Origin: Halopseudomonas maritima
GTDB lineage: Bacteria > Pseudomonadota > Gammaproteobacteria > Pseudomonadales > Pseudomonadaceae
Length of the DNA: 64,000 nucleotides
Direction of reading: 5' to 3'
Assembly: GCF_021545785.1 (NCBI RefSeq)
Contig: NZ_CP079801.1
Span: 3,871,610-3,935,609 of the forward strand
Position numbers and translations under genes: made by a program. Positions 1 to 8,339 of the stretch are shown here, piece by piece (positions within the stretch are counted from its first letter, which is position 1; each line of letters opens with the position of its first letter). Under the pieces are notes generated by a model that ran no database searches, was not told where the DNA came from, and saw only the letters and a program-made list of their open reading frames with translations.

Positions 1-1
1 G

Positions 2-1462
2 CGGCTTATGTTGGAAATTCTGCGCGAGGTGCGCGCCCGCACGGGGTCCAGTTTCGGTGTTTGGCTACGGCTGGACGCCGAGGAGCTGCATACCGAAGGC
101 GGAATCACGCTTAACGAATGCAAGGCCTTTGCGCGAATGGCTGAAACGGCTGGCGCCGATGCCGTTTCGATCTCGGCCTACGCCGCTATCAAGTCTGGAG
201 TAGCCTTCACCGAGGCGCCCCTGGTGCAACAGCCGGCCGGCTTCCTGCACTGGGCCGACGAGGTCAAACAGCAGTTGAACATTCCGGTGATCGCGGTCGG
301 ACGGCTGGAACCGGAGGTCGCAGACAAGGCCATTGCCGAGGGCAAGTGCGACTTTGTCGCCATGGCTCGCAAGATGCTTGCCGACCCAGAGCTGCCAAAC
401 AAACTGATGCGAAACGATGCTGCCGCCATTCGTCCCTGTATCTATTGCTATGTTTGCGTCAGCCAGATTTTTGTCAATGAACGGGTCAAATGCGCGGTCA
501 ATCCATTTACCGGGCATGAATACCAGAAAGTGATCCTTCCCGCCGAAACCTGCCGTCATCTGGTCGTGGTCGGCGGCGGCCCAGCCGGCCTTGAAGCCGC
601 GCGTCTAGGCGCACTGCGCGGTATGCGCGTGACCCTGATCGAGCGCAGTAACCGCCTGGGCGGCACCTTATTCTTCGCCGCGCTGGCTTACCCTGAAAAC
701 GGTAAGTTGCTGGACAACCTGATTCACCAGGTTGGTCAGCTGGCCATCGACGTGCGTCTGAACACCGAGGCTACGCCACAGCTGCTGCGTGAGCTGGAAG
801 CTGACCAGGTGCTGGTCGCCAGCGGCGCCCTGCGCGCGGCACCGGCAATCCCCGGTGTTGATGCCAAGCACGTATGGAGCGGCGATGAACTGCGCCGCCT
901 GATGACTGGTGACCGCGCCGACGAGATTGCCCGCAATAAGCTCTCATTGACCCAGCGCGCAATGATGAAAGCCGGCAGCCTGACCGGCGCTACCAACAGC
1001 ACCGACGCTCTTAAGCAGCTCTCTAAATTGTGGATGCCGCTAGGCAAACACGTCGTGATTATCGGTGGCGGTTTGGTTGGCTTGGAGCTAGCTGAGTTTC
1101 TGGTTGAGCGTGGCCGCCGTGTCAGCGTACTGGAGCCTAGCCAGAGTCTTGGTCGTGAGTTGTCCATTGTGCGCCGCTGGCGAGTACTGGACGCCCTTCA
1201 GCGCCATGACGTACCGCTGCTCACCCAGTGTCAGGTTCAGGCCATCGATAAGCAGAAGGTGCATTACCTTAACGCCGAGGGCGAGTCGTGCAGCCTGGCA
1301 GCGGACTCAGTAGTGCTGGCGGTTGGTGCAGGTCCGGACGCGCGGTTGGCCAACAGCCTAGCAGAGAGCGGAATTACCGTGCAGCGGATCGGCGACTGCG
1401 GTGATCTGGGTTATATCGAGGGAGCTATTCGCTCCGCGACCGACGCAGTGTTGGCGCTATAA
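2..1462 (+). CDS. 2,4-dienoyl-CoA reductase-like flavoprotein, C-terminal part (5' cut by window)
   Basis: The reading frame is open from base 2, so the N-terminus lies outside the window; what remains is about 486 residues of a protein usually near 650-680. The first ~130 residues are the end of an old-yellow-enzyme TIM barrel (VIAVGRLE, FVAMARKMLADPEL). A 4Fe-4S ligand set C-x2-C-x2-C-x11-C follows (CIYCYVC). Then comes an FAD-binding fold (VVVGGGPAGLEAARLGALRG) and a second nucleotide fold (VVIIGGGLVGLELAEFLVERG). This is the FMN/4Fe-4S/FAD layout of the FadH family, which reduces conjugated enoyl-CoA or enone bonds with NAD(P)H. It is convergent with operon A and ends at a terminator at 1599. 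Reduction of a ring or side-chain double bond in steroid breakdown is inferred from context only. Confidence 0.85.
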   Translation, partial: RLMLEILREVRARTGSSFGVWLRLDAEELHTEGGITLNECKAFARMAETAGADAVSISAYAAIKSGVAFTEAPLVQQPAGFLHWADEVKQQLNIPVIAVGRLEPEVADKAIAEGKCDFVAMARKMLADPELPNKLMRNDAAAIRPCIYCYVCVSQIFVNERVKCAVNPFTGHEYQKVILPAETCRHLVVVGGGPAGLEAARLGALRGMRVTLIERSNRLGGTLFFAALAYPENGKLLDNLIHQVGQLAIDVRLNTEATPQLLRELEADQVLVASGALRAAPAIPGVDAKHVWSGDELRRLMTGDRADEIARNKLSLTQRAMMKAGSLTGATNSTDALKQLSKLWMPLGKHVVIIGGGLVGLELAEFLVERGRRVSVLEPSQSLGRELSIVRRWRVLDALQRHDVPLLTQCQVQAIDKQKVHYLNAEGESCSLAADSVVLAVGAGPDARLANSLAESGITVQRIGDCGDLGYIEGAIRSATDAVLAL

Positions 1463-1598
1463 GAACTAGTCCCAATGGAGGATTTCAAAATACGACTGAA
1501 CAGTCACACTTGTTCCATGGCTGATGCCATGCCTCCGTTAGTGGCTGTAGCTGCGCGACCAGCTTAACGACCACGCACAGCGTGAAAGCGCTGTTTTC

Positions 1599-1633
1599 AC
1601 CGACACGGGATTCTCCCCCGTGTCGGTTTTTTT
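1599..1633 (+). terminator. Rho-independent terminator
   Basis: A perfect 11-bp stem (ACCGACACGGG at 1599-1609, CCCGTGTCGGT at 1617-1627) with a 7-nt loop is followed by seven T residues. It ends the plus-strand reductase gene. Confidence 0.9.
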
Positions 1634-1653
1634 ATGTCTGCCAGCTATGGCAA

Positions 1654-1676
1654 TAAAAACCCGCCGGGCGGCGGGT
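1654..1676 (-). terminator. Rho-independent terminator of operon A
   Basis: On the minus strand ACCCGCC pairs with GGCGGGT around a 4-nt loop and is followed by five T residues. It lies just after the SDR stop codon and closes the minus-strand operon that starts at 6724. Confidence 0.85.
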
Positions 1677-1697
1677 GTAGTCGTGGGTTTGGCAGCG

Positions 1698-2489
1698 CTA
1701 CTGTGGCGGATCCGGAGCCCAGGACACGCCATTGATATGCGCACCGCCATCGACAAACAGCGTATTGCCTGTGACATAGCGGCTGGCGTCACTGGCCAGA
1801 AACACCGCCACCGGGCCAATATCCTGCAGCGGATCGCCAATGCGTCCCATAGGGTTGGCAGCGGCCATGGCGCGGGCATTGCCCGGGTTGGCCTCGGCAA
1901 AACGTTGATAAGCTGCGCTGGCAGCACCCGGACAAATGACATTGCAGCAGATCTGGTCTGGCGCCCACTCCCGCGCCGCAGTGCGCGTGAGCGTACGCAG
2001 CCCTTCCTTGGCGGCGTTGTAGTCGCCGCTATACAGATGCGCGTTGACACCATTAAGCGAGCAGAGGTTGATCACTCGCCCGCCTCCCTGCTGGCGAAAC
2101 AGCGGCAACGCCGCCTGCATAGCCCAGAAGGCGGCCATCACCGCCATCTCAAAACCGCCGCGCAGCTGCGCTTCGCTCAGCTGCTCCAGGCGAGTCAGGC
2201 GACCCGCCTTCCAGGCGTTATTGACTAGCGCATCAAGTCGGCCAAAGCGCTCCTTGGTTTTGCTGACCATGGCACGCACTTGCTCGCGGTCGGTAACATC
2301 CACCTGCTGCGTGGCGACGCGCTGCGGATATCGACTAGCCAAGGTTGCCTGCGCATCAGCCAGTGCGGCGGTGTTTATGTCCGTCAACATGACGCTGGCA
2401 CCAGCCTCCAGCATGGCTTCGGAGATACCACGACCGATGCCCATAGCGGCGCCAGTGACCAGCGCCACCCTCCCGTCAAGCTGACCCAT
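1698..2489 (-). CDS. Short-chain dehydrogenase/reductase
   Basis: This is a classical SDR of 263 aa, probably an NAD(P)-dependent 3-hydroxyacyl-CoA or hydroxysteroid dehydrogenase. The cofactor loop GAAMGIGRG is near residue 13, the NNAW segment (a variant of NNAG) near 90, a catalytic Ser lies in CSLNG and the catalytic Tyr/Lys in YNAAK. I chose the start giving MGQLDGR because it lies just before the Rossmann strand and one base after the ligase stop; longer in-frame starts run into the upstream ligase gene. It is the last gene of the operon two acyl-CoA dehydrogenases - ligase - SDR, which suggests the dehydrogenation step of a beta-oxidation-like cycle on a steroid-derived CoA ester. The exact substrate cannot be read from sequence. 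Confidence 0.85.
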   Translation of the reverse strand: MGQLDGRVALVTGAAMGIGRGISEAMLEAGASVMLTDINTAALADAQATLASRYPQRVATQQVDVTDREQVRAMVSKTKERFGRLDALVNNAWKAGRLTRLEQLSEAQLRGGFEMAVMAAFWAMQAALPLFRQQGGGRVINLCSLNGVNAHLYSGDYNAAKEGLRTLTRTAAREWAPDQICCNVICPGAASAAYQRFAEANPGNARAMAAANPMGRIGDPLQDIGPVAVFLASDASRYVTGNTLFVDGGAHINGVSWAPDPPQ

Positions 2490-2490
2490 G

Positions 2491-4170
2491 CTAGACTCCC
2501 AGCGCCAGCTTAATTTGCGGCTTCTGGAGTTTGCCGGTGGCGTTGCGCGCCAGTGGCTCCGGACTGAACCATATCTGTTCCGGCACCTTGTACGCTGCCA
2601 ACTGTTCCGCCATGAACCCGCGCAACTGCTCGGAATCAAGCGCCTCACGGCAGTAGACCGCCAACCCCACAGTCTCACCAAAGCGCGCATCAGGGCAGGC
2701 AAAGGCGGCTGCCTCAACGACGGCCGGGTGACTGGCAGCGACCTGCTCTACCTCCAGTGCCGAGATATTTTCGCCGCCGCGGATGATGATGTCTTTGATT
2801 CGGTCGGTGATGCTGATCATGCCGTACTGGTCCAGCCGCCCCACGTCACCGCTGAACAGCCAGCCGTCCAGCAGACTCTCGCGGGTATCCAGAGGGCGGT
2901 TCCAGTATCCTCGCATTAGCGCTGGTGAGCGCAGCCAGATCGGTCCCTGTTCACCCGCGGCAGCCGGCTGGTCCGGACGCTCGCCGACCACCATATCTAC
3001 AATTGGCAGCGGCCACCCGGCACTGGCGGGGAACAGCACGAACTGATCGCCAGCATGTGCGGCACCTATGCCATTACCCTCAGTCATACCGTAGCCCGTG
3101 CCGGCCATGGCGTGCGGTTTGATAGTTAAAATGCGATCAAGCAAGGCGCTGGAGGCAGCACCGCCACCAAGCCCCAGAGAGAACAGGCTGGCTGTGGCGG
3201 AAGAATCAAACCCCGGATGTGCCAGCAGCTCCTGCATCATGACCGGCGCACCGCTGAATTGTGTACACCCTTCTTGCTCAATCAGACGTAGCGCCTGCTC
3301 TACGTCCCACTTGTACATGATCACCATGCGCCGACCATTGCGCAGCATGCTGAGAAACTGCGCGTGCAAGCCGCTGACATGAAACAAGGGGAAGCATAGT
3401 AGCGCGGTCGGCTGAAGCCCCGAACTCAGGATTGGCTTGATTCGGTCCGGCGAGGTCATGGCAGCCATGGCGCCCTGGTAATCCAAAGCAAACAGCGCCT
3501 GCCCGAGCGCGCGATGGGTTGACACCACGCCCTTGGCCCGACTGGTGGTGCCGGAAGTGTAGAGGATAAGTGCATCGTCGTCTGGCGCAGGCTGATGCAG
3601 TTGCATCGGTGCGTACTGTTGCGCCATAACATCCGTCCACTGCATAGCCTCTGGCTCGTCGCCCTGGCTGTCCACCAGCAGCACTTTGGTATCAACGGGC
3701 AGTCCGCCGTTCACCTGCTGCCAACGCTGCAGATCACAGACAAGCATGACAGCGCCGCAATCCTTTACACCGTACAGCAGCTCCTCGCGCAGGCCCCAAC
3801 TATTGAGCGGCACAGGAATCAGGCCAGCCTGTACGGCGGCTACGAAGGTGATCATCCATTCCGGTCGATTGCGCATGGCGATGGCCACCCGCTCGCCAGG
3901 TTGCAGCTTCAGTTCGTGTTGAAAAACGGCGGTCAGTTGATCTGCAGCGGCAAAAAAGCTGTCAAAACTGTAACGCTGCTCCTGCCACAACAGAAACGGC
4001 GCAGCGCCGTGCTGTCGTCCGGCCTGGATCGCCTCGACCAGATTCGCCGGTGCGTTGCGAAAAGACTTTACCCCCTTGGCGTCGATGTCGATGGCAAAGG
4101 GTGATTGGTCGTGCAGCAGTTGGCCGATACTGGCCCGCGCACGTTCAACGAAGGCGTGTTGGGTGCTCAT
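2491..4170 (-). CDS. Acyl-CoA synthetase (AMP-forming)
   Basis: A 559-aa class I adenylate-forming enzyme that activates a carboxylic acid with ATP and CoA. The P-loop LYTSGTTSRAKG, the motif GTGYGMTEGNG, the hinge DRIKDIIIRGGENIS and the C-terminal lysine motif NATGKLQK are all present. The start MSTQHAF is preferred over a longer frame whose first 33 residues are Cys/Pro/Arg-rich and unlike the family. It lies 220 bp downstream of an acyl-CoA dehydrogenase pair and one base ahead of the SDR, so they are probably co-transcribed. A steroid carboxylate or a ring-degradation acid is the likely substrate from the setting; the family fold alone does not settle it. Confidence 0.88.
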   Translation of the reverse strand: MSTQHAFVERARASIGQLLHDQSPFAIDIDAKGVKSFRNAPANLVEAIQAGRQHGAAPFLLWQEQRYSFDSFFAAADQLTAVFQHELKLQPGERVAIAMRNRPEWMITFVAAVQAGLIPVPLNSWGLREELLYGVKDCGAVMLVCDLQRWQQVNGGLPVDTKVLLVDSQGDEPEAMQWTDVMAQQYAPMQLHQPAPDDDALILYTSGTTSRAKGVVSTHRALGQALFALDYQGAMAAMTSPDRIKPILSSGLQPTALLCFPLFHVSGLHAQFLSMLRNGRRMVIMYKWDVEQALRLIEQEGCTQFSGAPVMMQELLAHPGFDSSATASLFSLGLGGGAASSALLDRILTIKPHAMAGTGYGMTEGNGIGAAHAGDQFVLFPASAGWPLPIVDMVVGERPDQPAAAGEQGPIWLRSPALMRGYWNRPLDTRESLLDGWLFSGDVGRLDQYGMISITDRIKDIIIRGGENISALEVEQVAASHPAVVEAAAFACPDARFGETVGLAVYCREALDSEQLRGFMAEQLAAYKVPEQIWFSPEPLARNATGKLQKPQIKLALGV

Positions 4171-4389
4171 GGGAAGGTTCCGTGTGGAGGGTTGAAGCAG
4201 CCGCAGGGCAGCTCGCCCCGCTCGCGGACAGCACCGGGGTGGCGCTATCGGCGCGCACCGCCAGGGCATAGAACAGACAGCCCAACAGGGCCAGCAGGCG
4301 CAGCGAACCGCGCATAGGCATGCTTGTTGTCATTGTTGTATCCATTGTGTGCGGCGGCAGCCCGCGCTGCCGCGCTCGGCCAGACAGCG

Positions 4390-5523
4390 TCAGCGCGCCA
4401 GACGCTGTGCTGCGTAGCGGGCCGCCATAAGGTCACTGCGGCCCAATTGCGCCTGCGCCACGCGCACGCGCTTCAAGTACAGGCCGATATCCAGCTCATC
4501 GGTCACGCCGATGCCACCGTGCATCTGCACCGCTTCATTGCTGATCAGTTGCGCCGCCTGGTTGGCCTTCCACTTGGCCAGGGCCACCAGCCGACGGCGC
4601 TCGGCAATATCACCCTGCTCACGATCCAGCGCTTCAAAGGCGGCCATCACTGCATTGCGTGCCAACTGCTGCTGCACGTACAAGCGAGCGGCGCGGTGCT
4701 GCAGAGCCTGAAAGCTGCCGATCGGCGCATCAAACTGCACGCGGGTCTTGAGGTATTCCACAGTGGTGTCCAGCAGCCGGTCGCAGATGCCCAGCAGCTC
4801 CGCCGCTAGGCAGGCGCGGCCTCGATCCAGCGCACGCTCTAGCGCAGCTTCAGTGTCGCCGCTGTTTAGCAGCGCCTCAGCCGGCAACTCAACCTGTTGC
4901 AGACTCAGCGCCGCCATATTGCGTGCGTCGATCATGCGTCGCGGCGCTACACTCACGCCGGCTGTGCCTGCCGGTACAACAAACACGCCACGCAGCCCAT
5001 CGGGCAGGCGGGCGACGACCAGCCAGCCGTCGGCCTCAACGCCGTCGGCTACCCAGCACTTACTACCGTCGAGCCGGTAGCCATCACCCTCGGCCACTGC
5101 CTGCAGCGTGCACTTATCGGGCTGGTGGCGGTCGTGCTCGTCCAGCGCCAGGGCATAGCGCTGCGCGCCGCTGATCAGCTGCGGCAATAGCGCCTGCTGC
5201 TGCTCGGCACTTGCCAGCTGCTCAATCAGGCTGCCACACAACACCACACTGGAGAGCAACGGCGCGGCACTCAGGTGCTGCCCAATCTGCTCGAAAATCG
5301 GCGCATAACCGGCAAAGCCAAAATCCAGACCACCCTGCTCTTCGGCAAAGGCCACCGCGCTCCAGCCCAGTTCGACCATGCCTTGCCACACGCCGCTATC
5401 AAAACCTTGAGCAACGCCTTGATCGCGCAGTGCACGTTGCGCACTTACCGGTGAACGGGCGGCCAGATAATCCCGCGCGCTGTCGAGCAGTTGCTGTTGA
5501 TCTTCGTTGTAAATCAGACTCAT
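4390..5523 (-). CDS. Acyl-CoA dehydrogenase, partner subunit
   Basis: A 377-aa acyl-CoA dehydrogenase fold (MSLIYNEDQQQLLDSARDYL at the N-terminus, QMHGGIGVTDELDIG near the C-terminus). It follows a second acyl-CoA dehydrogenase by 10 bp. Paired, dissimilar dehydrogenase genes are typical of steroid degradation, where the enzymes are alpha2beta2 heterotetramers with one active site per pair. This subunit has a less canonical middle domain (GLRGVFVVPAG) than its partner and may be the supporting one; that assignment is inference. The start follows GGAGCGGGCC at suitable spacing. Confidence 0.85.
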   Translation of the reverse strand: MSLIYNEDQQQLLDSARDYLAARSPVSAQRALRDQGVAQGFDSGVWQGMVELGWSAVAFAEEQGGLDFGFAGYAPIFEQIGQHLSAAPLLSSVVLCGSLIEQLASAEQQQALLPQLISGAQRYALALDEHDRHQPDKCTLQAVAEGDGYRLDGSKCWVADGVEADGWLVVARLPDGLRGVFVVPAGTAGVSVAPRRMIDARNMAALSLQQVELPAEALLNSGDTEAALERALDRGRACLAAELLGICDRLLDTTVEYLKTRVQFDAPIGSFQALQHRAARLYVQQQLARNAVMAAFEALDREQGDIAERRRLVALAKWKANQAAQLISNEAVQMHGGIGVTDELDIGLYLKRVRVAQAQLGRSDLMAARYAAQRLAR

Positions 5524-5533
5524 GGCCCGCTCC

Positions 5534-6724
5534 TTATTTTGCGTCCGGCAGGCCAAGCACACGCTTGGCGATCACGTTCAACTGCACCTCGGATGAGCCA
5601 CCGGCAATGGTCTGCGCAAAGCTCATCAGCCATGAGTTGGTCAGCTCCAGGTCACGTGCGGCGAAGCCGTCTCCGTCCCAACCCAGCGCAGCATTGCCCA
5701 GTAGCTCCAGCAGCAACTCAAACTTGTCACGCTCCTGCTCGGTGTGTACCAGCTTGGAGATGGCCATCAGCCCTGACACATCCTGGCGCGCACTTACGGC
5801 ATCAACCATGCGGCGGTTACCCAGGCTGTAACACTCCTCGTCCATCAGGCAGCGGATAGCACGTTGCTGCAGCGCCAGCTCGGCGGCACCTTCGGGCGAA
5901 GGCAGGCAGCGTGTCAGGTATTCGTCCAGATCAAAGTGGGTCGGCAGCGCCGATTCACTGAATCGCGACATCGCCCGCCGCTCGTGCTGCAACAGCGCCT
6001 TCCCTAGCTTCCAGCCGTCGTTGACTTCACCAATCAGTTGATCTGCGGGCACTCGCACGTTGTCGAAGAACACCTGACAAAAGGACGATTTGCCGCTGAT
6101 CAGGTCAATGGGGCTGACGCTTACGCCCGGTGAATGCATGTCCAGCACGATCAGGCTGATGCCCTGCTGTTTTGGCACCATAGGGCCGGTGCGCACCAGG
6201 GCGTACATCCAGTCAGACTTGTTGCCGTAGGAAGTCCAGATCTTGGTACCGTTGATAACGTAGTGGTCGCCATCCAGCACTGCGCTGGTACGCAGGCTGG
6301 CAAGGTCGGAGCCAGCGTTGGGCTCGGAGAAGCCCTGGCACCAGCGCACTTCGCCCCGGGCCATCGGTGGCAGAAAACGTTGCTTCTGCTCTTCACTGGC
6401 ATACTCCAGCAGCACCGGGCCGAGCATCCAGATGCCCAAGTTGATCTGCGGTGGCCGGCAATGCAGGCGGCGCATCTCCTGATCCAAAATAGCCTGGCGA
6501 CGCACGTCTAACCCGGCGCCACCATACTCGGTCGGCCAGTCCGGGCAGAACCAGCCCTTTTCGCGCATGCGTTCAAACCACAGGCGCTGGTCCTCGCTGT
6601 TGAATTGCACAGTACTGCCGCCCCAGACCATTTCGTCGGAGGGCATGGGAGTGCGCATTGACGCGGGGCAATTGGCTTCCAGCCAGGCCCGGGTCTCGGC
6701 GCGAAAGGCGTCCAGTTCGTTCAT
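5534..6724 (-). CDS. Acyl-CoA dehydrogenase, first gene of operon A
   Basis: This 396-aa FAD-dependent acyl-CoA dehydrogenase introduces an alpha,beta double bond in a CoA ester. The flavin/substrate motif WCQGFSEPNAGSDLASL is near residue 135, ITNGTKIWTSYG-like and FDNVRVPADQLIGE segments follow, and the C-terminus has the AGGSSEVQLNVIAKRVLGLP cofactor motif. It heads the operon; the palindrome TCGTCC-N4-GGACGA lies 87 bp upstream. Its partner gene follows after 10 bp, so the two probably form a heteromeric enzyme acting on a steroid-derived thioester. Which intermediate is used is unknown. Confidence 0.88.
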   Translation of the reverse strand: MNELDAFRAETRAWLEANCPASMRTPMPSDEMVWGGSTVQFNSEDQRLWFERMREKGWFCPDWPTEYGGAGLDVRRQAILDQEMRRLHCRPPQINLGIWMLGPVLLEYASEEQKQRFLPPMARGEVRWCQGFSEPNAGSDLASLRTSAVLDGDHYVINGTKIWTSYGNKSDWMYALVRTGPMVPKQQGISLIVLDMHSPGVSVSPIDLISGKSSFCQVFFDNVRVPADQLIGEVNDGWKLGKALLQHERRAMSRFSESALPTHFDLDEYLTRCLPSPEGAAELALQQRAIRCLMDEECYSLGNRRMVDAVSARQDVSGLMAISKLVHTEQERDKFELLLELLGNAALGWDGDGFAARDLELTNSWLMSFAQTIAGGSSEVQLNVIAKRVLGLPDAK

Positions 6725-6810
6725 GCTGTACCTGCTTACAATGACTGCTGGGCCTGGGCCCGCGGAATAAAGACAGCCTCGACTCTACTGAGCCTGCCGC
6801 CAGGGTGGCG

Positions 6811-6826
6811 TCGTCCAGACGGACGA
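6811..6826. promoter_or_regulatory. Steroid-regulon palindrome, copy A
   Basis: TCGTCCAGACGGACGA: inverted 6-bp half-sites around a 4-bp spacer, 87 bp upstream of the acyl-CoA dehydrogenase start at 6724. Five further copies stand before other operons of the block, so this is a probable operator. Confidence 0.7.
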
Positions 6827-6838
6827 CCTGAGCAACAA

Positions 6839-8320
6839 TCAGTGGTTCTGCGTCGCCGCGCTGCGTCCGGCCTGCCGCCCGAAGAAGGTGGAATCACCCA
6901 GTGATAAGCCAGAGGCGTAGCCCTCACCCCAGCGCGGCAATCCGCAGGCTGTGCGGCCTGCGGCGAACAGCCCGGCAATGGGGTTACCGTCGCCGTCCAG
7001 CACCTCGCCACCTGGGCGGGTAGATAGCCCGCCCAGGGTGAAGGCATGACCTTGAAAGTCTCCCTTGCAGTAACTCAAGGCCGCAAAAGGTGGCTCGCTG
7101 AAGGGGCGCAGCCACTCAGTGCTCTTGTGGAAGTACGGGTCCTGCCCCTCAGCAGCGTGACGATTGAACTCGGCCACCGTCTGCACCAGGGCTCCGGTCG
7201 GCAGGCCGAGCTGCGCTTCCACCTCCTCCCAGCTTTCACCGACGGCGGCAATCTCGATATCTTCCTGAATAATTGGTCGGCCGAAGATCGCGTTATCCAC
7301 CAGCAACCAGGCGCGCCCTTCAGGTTGGCGAAGTACGTGGTGCGCGACCCGGCCGTGATAGCAGTCTTCGTTGATAAAGCGCTGGCCACGGCCATTGACG
7401 AAAATACCCTTGACCAGCGATGCCGGCGGAAAGAACGGCAGCGTGGCAAAGTGCTCCTGCATGTTTAGGGTGGCTGCACCGACGCTCATGCCCATGCGAA
7501 TGCCCGAGCCGTCGTCATTGCCACCGGTTACCGGCAGCTCACAGTCCAGCGCCGTTGGTACAAAGCGACGGACCATCTCGGTGTTGCAGATAAAACCACC
7601 GGCGCAGAGAATCACGCCCTGCGCGGCGTGCAGATAACGAATCTCCCCATCTTGGCGCGCCACCACACCCACTACCCGCTGAGCATCATCGCGGATCAGA
7701 CAGAGCGCGCGGCTGTTGCAGTGCACCTGGGCGCCCAGTGCGCGAGCGCGCTCGCAAAGCACCTGCATTAGCACTTTGCCGCCGCCCCAACCAGTAAATT
7801 GCACCGTGTGCCCGCGGGGTGCCGGCTCGGCCGCGGCGCTGAACGGCCAGGCCTGCTCGTTGCCAGACCACAGCAAGGTGTCATCAGTTGGCGGTTCAAT
7901 CCACTTGCCCGGCAGATAGCTGCCCTTAAACGGCACGCCCTGCTCGCGCAGCCAATTAAAGTGCTGCAGCGCGCCCTCGGCGTAGCAGTCCACCCGCTCG
8001 GCATCAGCCGCCGGGCCGCCAGAGAGCATCAGGTACTTACGCAGCGCCTCGGTGCTGTCGGTAAAACCATGCTCGCGCTGGACGTCAGTGCCGCCGTTAC
8101 CACCGACGTACACCTCGCCGCCTGATAGCGCGGCGCTGCCGCCGCCGTCACCGGACACCTCCAGCACTGCCACTTCAGCACCGGCCTGACGCGCCTCAAT
8201 CGCCGCGCAAGCACCAGCTGCACCAAAGCCCACGATCAGGACCTCGGTTTGCAGATCCCACTGCGGCACCTGATCAAGGTCGATGGCTCGGCCTGGGGAA
8301 AAGGGTGTTTGTGTGTTCAC
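6839..8320 (-). CDS. FAD-dependent ketosteroid dehydrogenase-like flavoprotein
   Basis: A 493-aa flavoprotein of the fumarate reductase/3-ketosteroid dehydrogenase family. The FAD motif VLIVGFGAAGACAAIEARQAG is near residue 30, followed by the GGGSAALSGGEVYVGGNGG segment; GIFVNGRGQRFINEDCYHGR and the C-terminal IAGLFAAGRTACGLPRWGEG close the FAD site. I chose the GTG start at 8320 because AGGGA stands 9 nt before it and the longer frame would overlap the preceding gene. The size and motifs resemble 3-oxo-5alpha-steroid 4-dehydrogenases (TesI type) more than the 573-aa KstD at 30818; this sub-assignment is tentative. It is the last gene of operon B, 19 bp behind an old-yellow-enzyme reductase. 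Confidence 0.75.
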   Translation of the reverse strand: MNTQTPFSPGRAIDLDQVPQWDLQTEVLIVGFGAAGACAAIEARQAGAEVAVLEVSGDGGGSAALSGGEVYVGGNGGTDVQREHGFTDSTEALRKYLMLSGGPAADAERVDCYAEGALQHFNWLREQGVPFKGSYLPGKWIEPPTDDTLLWSGNEQAWPFSAAAEPAPRGHTVQFTGWGGGKVLMQVLCERARALGAQVHCNSRALCLIRDDAQRVVGVVARQDGEIRYLHAAQGVILCAGGFICNTEMVRRFVPTALDCELPVTGGNDDGSGIRMGMSVGAATLNMQEHFATLPFFPPASLVKGIFVNGRGQRFINEDCYHGRVAHHVLRQPEGRAWLLVDNAIFGRPIIQEDIEIAAVGESWEEVEAQLGLPTGALVQTVAEFNRHAAEGQDPYFHKSTEWLRPFSEPPFAALSYCKGDFQGHAFTLGGLSTRPGGEVLDGDGNPIAGLFAAGRTACGLPRWGEGYASGLSLGDSTFFGRQAGRSAATQNH

Positions 8321-8339
8321 TAAGCATCGTCCCTGTTGA

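Noticed and set aside
4145..4345. Minus-strand 66-codon ORF with a signal-peptide-like start between the acyl-CoA dehydrogenase and the acyl-CoA synthetase
   Set aside because: It overlaps the ligase start, has no ribosome site, and its mature part would be only about 30 residues. A gene is possible but not supported.
6839..8320. Assigning this flavoprotein as a second KstD
   Set aside because: It is about 80 residues shorter and lacks the PYYA...GDIGSKGG arrangement seen in the gene at 30818; another ring specificity is more likely.
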